From Pseudomonadales bacterium (GTDB lineage: Bacteria; Pseudomonadota; Gammaproteobacteria; Pseudomonadales; Azotimanducaceae), in NCBI GenBank assembly GCA_029244465.1, contig JAQWQN010000265.1:1-12586 (forward strand): a stretch of 12,586 nt of DNA, in the 5' to 3' direction. Made by a program: the position numbers and the translations under genes. Of this stretch, positions 1-6,853 are shown one piece after another. The notes beneath the pieces were generated by a model. That model made no database searches and had not been told where the DNA came from. It saw only the letters and a program-made list of their open reading frames with translations. Each line of letters begins with the position of its first letter. The first letter of the stretch is position 1.

Positions 1-3
1 CCG

Positions 4-1581
4 CTACTCCCACTCAATCGTTGCAGGCGGCTTTGATGAAATGTCATAGACCACGCGCGAAACAGTTTCAATTTCGTTGATAATCCGGTTGCTGATCTTT
101 TCGATCAATTCATACGGCAACCGAGCGCTGCGCGCAGTCATAAAATCGATTGTCTCGACCGCACGCAGGGCGATCACATGTTCATAGCGTCGGGCGTCAC
201 CAACGACTCCAACCGACTTCACCGGCAAGTAGACCGCGAACGCTTGGGAAACCTGGTCGTATAAACCGGCTGCTCGTAGTTCTTCTAAAAAGATATCGTC
301 TGCTTGTCGCAGAGTCTCTGCATAGTCACGTCGGACTTCCCCGAGAATACGCACGCCCAGGCCCGGACCTGGAAATGGGTGCCGAAAGACCAGTGACCGT
401 GGCAGCCCTAGATGCAGCCCGATTTCGCGCACTTCGTCCTTAAACAACTCACGCAATGGCTCCACTAAGCCAAGTTCCATCCGCTCGGGCAAGCCACCGA
501 CATTGTGATGGGATTTGATAACGTGCGCCTTGCCGTATTTGGATGCTGCTGATTCGATAACATCTGGATAAATGGTCCCCTGAGCGAGCCACCTTACGCC
601 GGTCAGCGCTTTCGCTTCGCGCTCAAATACATCAATAAACAGTGCGCCAATGATTTTGCGCTTGGCTTCCGGATCACTCTCGCCTTCAAGTTTAGAGAGA
701 AATTCGTCCCGAGCATCCACTGTCTTGATGGTCAGGGGCAATGCGTTGCCGACACCGGCTTCATTACTAAAGGCCTGCTCCACCTCGTGAACTTCACCTT
801 TTCGTAGCAGCCCATTGTCAACAAAGATACAGGTCAACTGAGATCCAATCGCACGAGCTAGAAGCGCTGCCACGACAGAAGAATCGACGCCGCCCGACAG
901 TCCTAAAACCACATGGTCGTCACCGACCTGCTGCCGTACTTGGCTAATTGCATCTTCTACAATGTTAGCTGCTGTCCAAGTGGCGTTGCAGCCACAGATC
1001 TTGCGCGCAAAATTCCCTAATAAAGCTGCACCCTGCGTCGTATGAGTGACCTCAGGATGAAATTGCACACAATAGATTTTACGCTCGACATTTTCCATCG
1101 CGGCAATCGGCGCGCTTTCACTACTCGCGGTACAGACAAAGCCATCTGGCAATGTGGTGACTTTATCGCCGTGACTCATCCAGACATCAATCGATCCATC
1201 AGCCAACTCAAGAGCCTCTAGCAGATCACTCGGTGCGGCCATCTCGATAGATGCATGGCCAAACTCACGTCGGTTAGACCCTTGAACCCGCCCACCCAAT
1301 TGAGTCGCTACCGCCTGCATGCCGTAACAGATTCCAAGAATAGGCACGCCAAGTTCGAGCAAAGACTGTGGTATTCGAGGGGTTTGACCCTCTGTTACGG
1401 TTTCGGGACCACCCGACAAGATGACACCACTTGGGGCAAATTCTGCTATAAAAATCTCAGGAATATCGAACGGATGAATTTCACAATACACCCCAGCCTC
1501 TCGAATTCTCCGCGCGATGAGCTGCGTGTATTGCGAACCAAAATCGACTACCAGCAGGCGCTGGTCATGTATGTTCTGCAC
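4..1581 (-). CDS. guaA: GMP synthase (glutamine-hydrolysing)
   Basis: Cytoplasmic enzyme converting XMP, glutamine and ATP to GMP, the last step of guanine nucleotide synthesis. The 525-residue product has the normal family length. An N-terminal class I glutamine amidotransferase domain (about 1-195) shows the nucleophile Cys85 in GICYGMQ and the His175/Glu177 pair in FHPEVTH. The ATP-pyrophosphatase domain follows, with its P-loop SGGVDSS at 229-235. The C-terminal dimerisation/XMP-binding domain carries HPFPGPGLG at 401-409 and ends in the conserved KPPATIEWE. The start is GTG at 1579-1581. An in-frame stop lies five codons upstream, and the N-terminus aligns with known GuaA proteins without an extension. 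I see no clear ribosome binding site. It lies 60 bases downstream of guaB on the same strand, so a guaBA operon is likely. The stop codon is TAG. No key residue is missing. Confidence 0.97.
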   Translation of the reverse strand: MQNIHDQRLLVVDFGSQYTQLIARRIREAGVYCEIHPFDIPEIFIAEFAPSGVILSGGPETVTEGQTPRIPQSLLELGVPILGICYGMQAVATQLGGRVQGSNRREFGHASIEMAAPSDLLEALELADGSIDVWMSHGDKVTTLPDGFVCTASSESAPIAAMENVERKIYCVQFHPEVTHTTQGAALLGNFARKICGCNATWTAANIVEDAISQVRQQVGDDHVVLGLSGGVDSSVVAALLARAIGSQLTCIFVDNGLLRKGEVHEVEQAFSNEAGVGNALPLTIKTVDARDEFLSKLEGESDPEAKRKIIGALFIDVFEREAKALTGVRWLAQGTIYPDVIESAASKYGKAHVIKSHHNVGGLPERMELGLVEPLRELFKDEVREIGLHLGLPRSLVFRHPFPGPGLGVRILGEVRRDYAETLRQADDIFLEELRAAGLYDQVSQAFAVYLPVKSVGVVGDARRYEHVIALRAVETIDFMTARSARLPYELIEKISNRIINEIETVSRVVYDISSKPPATIEWE

Positions 1582-1641
1582 TGGCGTATCTAACTATAGT
1601 TATGTTTCGGGGCTAACTAGGACGCTTGTTGAACGTCCGAC
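1582..1641 (-). other. guaB-guaA spacer with repeated TAGTTAG and a small hairpin
   Basis: This 60-base spacer sits inside the probable guaBA operon. The heptamer CTAACTA (TAGTTAG on the coding strand) occurs at 1590-1596, 1613-1619 and 1642-1648, the last copy including the guaB stop. The first copy is part of a perfect 12-base palindrome, TAACTATAGTTA, at 1591-1602, ending about ten bases before the guaA start. An inverted repeat GGACG/CGTCC (1620-1624 with 1634-1638, nine-base loop) could form a weak hairpin. It has no U-run, so it is not a rho-independent terminator. Function is unknown. Confidence 0.4.
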
Positions 1642-3111
1642 CTAACTAATCGGGTAGTTCGGAGCCTCTTTTGTTATCGCCACATCATGTACATGTGACT
1701 CAACAACGCTCGCGGCGCTCACCCGGACAAATTCTGGTTGCGTGCGCATGGCGTCAATATCTTCACTGCCGGTATACCCCATAGATGCTCGCAAACCACC
1801 CATCAACTGATGAACAATGGGACTGACTGGGCCTCGGTACGCAACCCGCCCCTCAATGCCTTCAGGCACCAGCTTGCGCCCGTCGCCTTCAACTTCTTGA
1901 AAATATCGATCACTGGAACCGTTGCTGCGCGACATAGCACCCATCGATCCCATACCCCGATAAGACTTATAAGTCCGCCCTTGGTAGAGCTCGACCTCGC
2001 CCGGTGCTTCGTCAGTACCTGCCAATAAACTGCCAACCATAATAGAGCTTGCACCAGCGACGAGCGCTTTCGCGATATCGCCTGAATAGCGGATCCCGCC
2101 GTCTGCGATTATCGGCACATCTTCTTCAATACCCGCCTTGCTCGCTTCGGCTATCGCGGTAATTTGTGGCACGCCGATACCGGCAACAATCCGAGTTGTG
2201 CAAATAGACCCAGGTCCGATGCCCACTTTCACGGCGTCAACGCCCGCCCCAATCAATGCCTTAGCACCTTCATACGTCGCGACATTACCACCGATGACGT
2301 TGAGATTTGGATAGGTTTGTTTCATCCAAGCGATTCGATCCAGCACAAATTGTGAATGACCATGAGCTGTATCTACAACGACCACGTCTACGCCAGCCTC
2401 AACCAACGCACCAACTCGATCATCCGTATCCTCACTCGTGCCGACACTCGCACCAACGCGCAACTGACCGAGCGAATCTTTACAGGCTCGTGGGAAGGCC
2501 TGTGCCTTGGCGATGTCTTTCACAGTCACCATCCCAGTGAGCTCAAAGGATTCGTTAATCAACAGTACTTTTTCAATTCTATGTGCGTGGAGCATTCGGG
2601 TGATTTCATCAAACCCGGTACCCTCCAGCGCGGTGACGAGATCATCTTTTTTCGTCATCACATCTCTAACGCGGGCATCAATACGATCCTCAAAACGAAC
2701 GTCTCGACTCGTCACGATACCAACCAGCTCGTTACCAACAACGACCGGCAGCCCAGAGACGCCGTTGTCCATGGTCGTCGCATACAGTTCTTGAATGCTC
2801 GCATCGGGACCGATGGTCACTGGGTCTCTAATAATCCCAGATTCGAATTTCTTGACCGCACGTACCTCTTTGGCCTGCTGCTCAATACTCATGTTCTTGT
2901 GCACAATACCAATGCCACCTTCCTGTGCGACCGCTATCGCAAGGCGTGCTTCTGTCACCGTATCCATGGCAGAAGAGATCAGTGGAATATTGAGCTGTAT
3001 GTCGCGCGTCAGGCGAGTGTGCAGCGAAACATCAGAGGGCAGGACTTGAGAGTAAGCAGGTAGTAGGAGAACGTCATCGAAAGTTAATGCATCGGCTGCT
3101 ATCCGCAACAT
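1642..3111 (-). CDS. guaB: Inosine-5'-monophosphate dehydrogenase
   Basis: Oxidises IMP to XMP with NAD+, the first committed step towards GMP; GuaA uses its product. The 489 residues match the usual bacterial length. The TIM-barrel starts with the conserved TFDDVLLLPAY (10-20). Two CBS domains are inserted at about 93-205 and the barrel then resumes. The catalytic loop GSICTTRIVAGIGVPQ (301-316) carries the nucleophile Cys304. IADGGIRYSGD (335-345) binds phosphate, and the flap EGIEGRVAYRG (417-427) carries the catalytic Arg/Tyr region. The ATG at 3109-3111 is preceded by GGGGATCCTAA, a modest ribosome binding site. Immediately upstream is a short leader frame whose TAA abuts this ATG, so translational coupling is possible. 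The gene is divergent from xseA and first of a likely guaBA operon. The stop codon is TAG. Confidence 0.97.
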   Translation of the reverse strand: MLRIAADALTFDDVLLLPAYSQVLPSDVSLHTRLTRDIQLNIPLISSAMDTVTEARLAIAVAQEGGIGIVHKNMSIEQQAKEVRAVKKFESGIIRDPVTIGPDASIQELYATTMDNGVSGLPVVVGNELVGIVTSRDVRFEDRIDARVRDVMTKKDDLVTALEGTGFDEITRMLHAHRIEKVLLINESFELTGMVTVKDIAKAQAFPRACKDSLGQLRVGASVGTSEDTDDRVGALVEAGVDVVVVDTAHGHSQFVLDRIAWMKQTYPNLNVIGGNVATYEGAKALIGAGVDAVKVGIGPGSICTTRIVAGIGVPQITAIAEASKAGIEEDVPIIADGGIRYSGDIAKALVAGASSIMVGSLLAGTDEAPGEVELYQGRTYKSYRGMGSMGAMSRSNGSSDRYFQEVEGDGRKLVPEGIEGRVAYRGPVSPIVHQLMGGLRASMGYTGSEDIDAMRTQPEFVRVSAASVVESHVHDVAITKEAPNYPIS

Positions 3112-3135
3112 TTAGGATCCCCGCAAAAGCGGCAT
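3112..3135 (-). CDS. Possible guaB leader mini-ORF (seven codons)
   Basis: On the guaB strand an ATG at 3133-3135 opens a seven-codon frame, MPLLRGS, closed by TAA at 3112-3114. The next three bases are the guaB ATG, giving the junction TAAATG. AGGA stands eight bases before the leader ATG, a better ribosome binding site than guaB's own GGGGA. The leader also contains CCGC-TTTT-GCGG (3121-3132), a four-base-pair stem partly overlapping the guaB binding site, so ribosomes on the leader could expose it. This is inference from layout. So short a frame can arise by chance, and I know of no described leader peptide at this place. Confidence 0.3.
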   Translation of the reverse strand: MPLLRGS

Positions 3136-3156
3136 TTTACCGATCCTGGTCGATTA

Positions 3157-3186
3157 AGTAAATTCGAGTCTTGCGATTCGCGTCAA
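3157..3186 (-). promoter_or_regulatory. Candidate sigma-70 promoter for guaB
   Basis: On the minus strand TTGACG (3181-3186) matches five of six bases of the -35 consensus. After an 18-base spacer TTTACT (3157-3162) matches four of six of the -10. Transcription would start near 3150, leaving about 40 bases of leader before guaB. Spacing and match are only fair. I see no clear PurR-type operator. A convincing xseA promoter on the other strand was not found in this region. Confidence 0.35.
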
Positions 3187-3246
3187 AAAGGGTCGAGTTA
3201 TTGAATTTAAGCCAGCGATAGCCATCGATCGGTTGCTGTTTACAGT

Positions 3247-4632
3247 GTGCCGCCAAATACTCAGAATGCCCACGTGAACCAACCCAACGAACAAACCGTT
3301 CTTTCAGTTACTGATCTGAATCACCAAGCACGCGTTGCAATCGAGGATCGTTTTCGCGACGTTTGGGTCCTTGGTGAAATGTCTAACTTTGCACGACCGC
3401 GGTCCGGACATTGGTACTTCACTTTGAAAGACGAGCGAGCGCAGGTACGGTGCGCGATGTTCTCTAATCGTAATCGTGGTGTCCAGATGCAGCCTGGCGA
3501 TGGCCAATTGGTCTTGATTCGAGGACGCGTGAGTCTGTACGAAGGTCGCGGCGAATTTCAGATTATCGTCGATCATATGGAAGCAGCCGGTGAAGGCGCA
3601 CTACGCCAAGCCTTCGACCAACTTAAGGCTAAGCTCGCTACAGAAGGTCTATTCGCAAGCGCGGCTAAGCTTCCTCTGCCCCGTTATCCGGCAAAAATCG
3701 CCGTGGTCACGTCGGCCACTGGCGCTGCCTTTCGAGATATCCGGGCAGTGCTTGCTCGGCGCTACCCCGCTTTGGAAATCCTACTTGTACCGTGCCTGGT
3801 TCAAGGTACCACTGCGGAAGAGGAATTGCTCCGGGCCCTTGATCGGGCTATCGAACAGGTGCCAGATATCATTCTTCTGACACGCGGGGGTGGCAGTCTG
3901 GAAGATTTGTGGCCCTTCAATTCAGAGCGCCTAGCCCGCGCGCTTCACGCATGCCGAATACCGACGGTCTCTGCTGTCGGCCACGAAATTGATGTCACGA
4001 TTGCAGACTTCGTTGCTGACGTCAGAGCAGCGACACCCAGCGCCGCTGCAGAACTCGTGAGCCCCGACCGGGTAGAACTGTCAAACGAGTTTCAAGGCTA
4101 TGAGCGCCATTTACTGGCCATGTTCCAACGCTACGTCGAACACCAACATTTGAGAATCGAGAACCTAGCGCTACGAATCTCCAATCCAATGGATATCCTT
4201 GAGCGACAAAAAACAAGTATTCGGGCACTACTCGAGCGGTTTCGCCGAGCGTCCCAGATGCAATTGCATTCGGCACGAAAACAAGCGCAACACATGCAGG
4301 CTCGCCTTCACCAACAGGCGCCGCACAAGCTTATTGGCCAATTACAAACTCGGATTGAGCAAAGCGATGCGGATCTCCTGCGCTGCATGACAGCGAAAAT
4401 TACCCTGGCAAAAAATCAACTCGGGCATAAATCACGGATGCTTAACAGCCTTTCGCCTCTTCCAACGATCGACCGAGGCTACGCTTTAGCAACCACCGCC
4501 CAAGGTACAGTCGTTTCCTCCGTACAAGATGTTCAACAAGATGACCTCTTAACCATTTACGTCTCTGATGGCTCTATTGCAACTAAGGTCAATCAGACAA
4601 GCCCGAAAACGCTGTCGGATTTAGAAAAATGA
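3247..4632 (+). CDS. xseA: Exodeoxyribonuclease VII large subunit
   Basis: Catalytic subunit of exonuclease VII, which with several XseB subunits degrades single-stranded DNA to short oligonucleotides in the cytoplasm. The 461 residues are near the normal length. An N-terminal OB-fold (about 18-118) begins with SVTDLNHQAR and contains VWVLGEMSNF (39-48). The catalytic domain holds VTSATGAAFRDI (154-165), TRGGGSLEDLWPFN (212-225) and GHEIDVTIADFVADVRAATPSAAAE (245-269). A long charged helical segment (about 270-400) follows, and the C-terminus carries IDRGYAL (408-414). The start is uncertain: GTG at 3247 gives the coordinates used, but GTG at 3274 would remove only nine unconserved residues and neither has a good ribosome binding site. 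The TGA stop overlaps the next ATG as ATGA. xseB is not in the window. Its position beside divergent guaB is the usual gammaproteobacterial one. Confidence 0.95.
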   Translation: MPPNTQNAHVNQPNEQTVLSVTDLNHQARVAIEDRFRDVWVLGEMSNFARPRSGHWYFTLKDERAQVRCAMFSNRNRGVQMQPGDGQLVLIRGRVSLYEGRGEFQIIVDHMEAAGEGALRQAFDQLKAKLATEGLFASAAKLPLPRYPAKIAVVTSATGAAFRDIRAVLARRYPALEILLVPCLVQGTTAEEELLRALDRAIEQVPDIILLTRGGGSLEDLWPFNSERLARALHACRIPTVSAVGHEIDVTIADFVADVRAATPSAAAELVSPDRVELSNEFQGYERHLLAMFQRYVEHQHLRIENLALRISNPMDILERQKTSIRALLERFRRASQMQLHSARKQAQHMQARLHQQAPHKLIGQLQTRIEQSDADLLRCMTAKITLAKNQLGHKSRMLNSLSPLPTIDRGYALATTAQGTVVSSVQDVQQDDLLTIYVSDGSIATKVNQTSPKTLSDLEK

Positions 4633-5444
4633 AGCCTTTACTCGCTATTCTCTTGCTGTGTCTAACGTCAATCGCTCATGGCGCACCAACAAAACCGATT
4701 CCGGGTGGGATCTATCGGTTCAAAATCCCCATCGACGCGACAAATATTGCCTATCGCGGCAAATCCGTATTTATAGCAAAAGAATGGGCGCTTGTGGCGA
4801 TACCCATAACGACAGAACCTGGTGAATCTTCGTTAACCTATGCGCAAGGCGGCTCGCTACAGACTCACAATTTTACTATCCAGCCGCATGCCTATACAGA
4901 GCAGCACATTACCATCAAGAACGAAGCGCTCGTGAGCCCACCACCCGAAGCACAAAAACGCATCCAGCGAGAATCTGCGCGACAACGTGGGCTCTACGCG
5001 AGTCATCGCCCCGAACACAACGTCACCAGTGGCTTCCAGCTACCTCTGACAGGCATAACCACCAGCCTGTTCGGACATAAGAGATTTTTTAATGGCCAAC
5101 CACGCAACCCGCACAGCGGACTCGATATTGCTGCGGACCGCGGCACACCGATAGTGGCAGCGGGCGGCGGTGTGGTGACATTGGCAGATGAACTCTATTT
5201 CAACGGTAATACGATCTTTATCGACCATGGTCGTGGTCTGATTACGATGTACTGCCATATGAGCAAGTTGGAAGTTGTCGAGAATGAACGTGTCTCAAAG
5301 GGACAAACGATCGGTCTAGTTGGCGCTACCGGAAGAGCAACTGGGCCTCATCTGCATTGGTCTGTAAGCCTAAATGAGACTCGAGTCGATCCAAAAATAT
5401 TTACCGAGGCACTGAACCAGACCGTTAACAGCCAAGCAAACTAG
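4629..5444 (+). CDS. Secreted M23 (LytM-type) metallopeptidase
   Basis: Probable zinc peptidase cutting peptidoglycan cross-bridges or stem peptides in the periplasm. The 271-residue product starts with a type I signal peptide (hydrophobic 3-16, likely cleavage after AHG near 18). An N-terminal region of about 100 residues, which I cannot assign confidently, follows, then a charged linker (about 105-130). The C-terminal M23 domain (about 140-260) has a complete active site: His162 and Asp166 in HSGLD, His210 in YCHMSKL, and His243 in HLHW (241-244). It therefore looks catalytic, unlike the degenerate EnvC/NlpD type, and I see no LysM or coiled-coil module. It overlaps xseA by ATGA, so the two are probably translated from one mRNA, although no functional link is obvious. 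The TAG stop shares a CTAG with the stop of the convergent der frame. Confidence 0.9.
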   Translation: MKPLLAILLLCLTSIAHGAPTKPIPGGIYRFKIPIDATNIAYRGKSVFIAKEWALVAIPITTEPGESSLTYAQGGSLQTHNFTIQPHAYTEQHITIKNEALVSPPPEAQKRIQRESARQRGLYASHRPEHNVTSGFQLPLTGITTSLFGHKRFFNGQPRNPHSGLDIAADRGTPIVAAGGGVVTLADELYFNGNTIFIDHGRGLITMYCHMSKLEVVENERVSKGQTIGLVGATGRATGPHLHWSVSLNETRVDPKIFTEALNQTVNSQAN

Positions 5445-5797
5445 CGAGATTTTTTTCGTTGCTTGCGTCGTTTCACAACCCGGGAACGATGAACTTGTTG
5501 TCGTTTGTTTAGCTCATTGCGACGTCCGGCAAACGGGTTTTCGCTGTCTCGAAAATCAAGCTTGACAGGATTACCCACCAAGTTGAGCGCCTCACGAATC
5601 CCATTTTCCAGATATCGTTTATAGCTCGCCGGCAGAGATTTGAGCTGATTACCATGAATTGTCAGAGACGGCGGATGCGCACCACCGCGGGTCGCCATCT
5701 TAATTTTGATTTGGCGACCACGCACTGCCGGGGCTGGATGAGTTTCAACAAGATTGCGAACCAGCTTAGTCAGCAATGAAGTAGAAAACTCGAATTC
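5441..5797 (-). pseudogene. der: Der C-terminal KH-like domain, separated by in-frame TGA
   Basis: This open stretch continues der in the same frame directly after the TGA at 5798-5800. It encodes about 118 residues that match the Der KH-like domain: VRGRQIKIKM, GGAHPP, IHGNQLKSLPASYKRYLENGIRE, NPVKLDFRDSENPFAGRRN, and the usual strongly basic tail. Length and spacing match intact Der exactly, with the TGA occupying one linker codon. The domain binds the 50S ribosome in E. coli. Independent translation looks unlikely: the only early start is a TTG at 5774-5776 without a ribosome binding site, and the first ATG (5696-5698) is inside the domain. The conserved sequence means loss is recent, the TGA is read through, or it is a sequence error. 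The TAG stop at 5441-5443 overlaps the convergent peptidase stop. Confidence 0.85.
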
Positions 5798-5800
5798 TCA
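5798..5800 (-). other. In-frame TGA interrupting der
   Basis: The codons around the site read GTC TAC GAG GCT TGA GAA TTC GAG TTT TCT ACT TCA TTG CTG ACT AAG, that is VYEA-stop-EFEFSTSLLTK. E. coli Der has VREAYDSATRRVGTSMLTR here (from memory), the same number of codons, so one codon is replaced and no frameshift is needed. The change is consistent with a single substitution from CGA, GGA, TGG, TCA, TTA or AGA. I see no convincing selenocysteine-insertion hairpin just downstream. Confidence 0.9.
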
Positions 5801-6853
5801 AGCCTCGTAGACCTCGTCCACCTTACCAAAGAGATGGCCGACGCCTGTGCCATGCAATGCCGATATTCTGTGAACTGGCAGCCATGGAATATAGTTGAGC
5901 TTGCGATCCACTCCGGTTCTAACTCGAGCACGTTGCTCGTCATTCAGGCCATCGCACTTGTTGACGGCCAAGACCATCGCCGCACCTGCTTCTAGGGCGT
6001 ACTGCAAAACGTGCAGGTCTTGGTCAACAATACCCTCACGCGCATCGACCACCAACACAACCACATGAGCGCGCTCCATTGCATCCAGCGCTTTCACAAC
6101 ACTGAATTTTTCCGCGATTTCATCGACTTTGCCTTTGCGCCGTACACCAGCGGTGTCGATCAGCACATACTGCGTACCATCGCGTTCAAAAGGAATATCG
6201 ATCGCGTCGCGCGTCGTACCCGGCATATCGAAAACAACTTGGCGCTCCTCCCCTACAAGGCGGTTGACCAGCGTCGACTTACCGACGTTGGGACGACCTA
6301 CGATCGCAACCTTGACCCCGTCAACAACGAACGCGTCCTGTGCGTCAGAGTTCGGCGCAATATCAGCAAGGGCCTCTACCACCAGTTCCGCAAGGCTCTT
6401 TAAGCCTCGATTATTGGTCGCAGACATTAACAGCGGTTGCGCAAACCCGAATTGTGCGAACTCAGCAACGATCATGTTTTCGTCGAGCCCATCTACCTTG
6501 TTTAGCACAGGAATAAACGGAATATTCTCCCGACGCAGGTAATCGATCACATCATGATCAGCATTGATGATGCCATCTCGGGCATCAAACACTGCAATCA
6601 CAACATCCGCTTCCCAAACAGCTAACCGGGTTTGTTCTGAAAGCGCGGCAACCAACTCGTGATCGCCAAAAAGGCCACCCGTATCAATCAGGTTCACGAC
6701 TCGTTCGCCAAGTGTGGCCCGGCCGTAGCGGCGATCTCTCGTCAGGCCCGGGACGTTGGCGACTAGGGCTGCGCGAGTGCGCGTTAATTTATTGAATATT
6801 GTCGACTTGCCGACGTTGGGACGACCAATCAGCACCACGCTTGGAGCAGACAT
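5798..6853 (-). CDS. der: GTPase Der (EngA), both G domains, ends at premature TGA
   Basis: Der is an essential GTPase with two tandem G domains that acts in 50S ribosomal subunit maturation. This 351-residue open frame contains both domains. G1 has GRPNVGKS (10-17), DTGG (57-60), NKVD (118-121) and SA in SATNNRG. G2 has GRPNVGKS (186-193), PGTTRD (211-216), DTAG (233-236), NKCD (298-301) and SALHGTGV (331-338). It ends at VYEA-TGA, just where intact Der runs on through a short linker into the KH-like domain. That domain is present downstream in the same frame (5441-5797). Reading through the TGA would give about 470 residues, the normal length. The ATG at 6851-6853 directly follows the bamB TAA (TAAATG), so the two are coupled in one operon. 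The N-terminal part alone should bind GTP but would lack the ribosome-binding domain. Confidence 0.93.
   Translation of the reverse strand: MSAPSVVLIGRPNVGKSTIFNKLTRTRAALVANVPGLTRDRRYGRATLGERVVNLIDTGGLFGDHELVAALSEQTRLAVWEADVVIAVFDARDGIINADHDVIDYLRRENIPFIPVLNKVDGLDENMIVAEFAQFGFAQPLLMSATNNRGLKSLAELVVEALADIAPNSDAQDAFVVDGVKVAIVGRPNVGKSTLVNRLVGEERQVVFDMPGTTRDAIDIPFERDGTQYVLIDTAGVRRKGKVDEIAEKFSVVKALDAMERAHVVVLVVDAREGIVDQDLHVLQYALEAGAAMVLAVNKCDGLNDEQRARVRTGVDRKLNYIPWLPVHRISALHGTGVGHLFGKVDEVYEA

Noticed and set aside
2356..3063. 235-codon open frame on the plus strand opposite guaB
   Set aside because: It lies wholly antisense to the well-conserved guaB, has no recognisable domain, and several other frames are also open here. 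It is a shadow of guaB codon use.
3121..3132. CCGC-TTTT-GCGG hairpin as a guaB attenuator terminator
   Set aside because: The stem is only four base pairs with no following U-run, so it cannot terminate. I kept it only as a detail of the leader.
5450..5456. Run of seven T after the M23 stop as a rho-independent terminator
   Set aside because: I found no GC-rich hairpin just upstream. The run encodes part of the lysine-rich tail of the der 3' region on the other strand.
5774..5776. TTG as a true start giving a separate KH-domain protein
   Set aside because: There is no ribosome binding site at suitable spacing, and the start falls within the linker that is contiguous with der. Readthrough, mutation or error explain it better.
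5798..5840. Selenocysteine at the der TGA
   Set aside because: I see no stable stem-loop of SECIS type just downstream, the position is an unconserved linker, and Der is not a redox protein.
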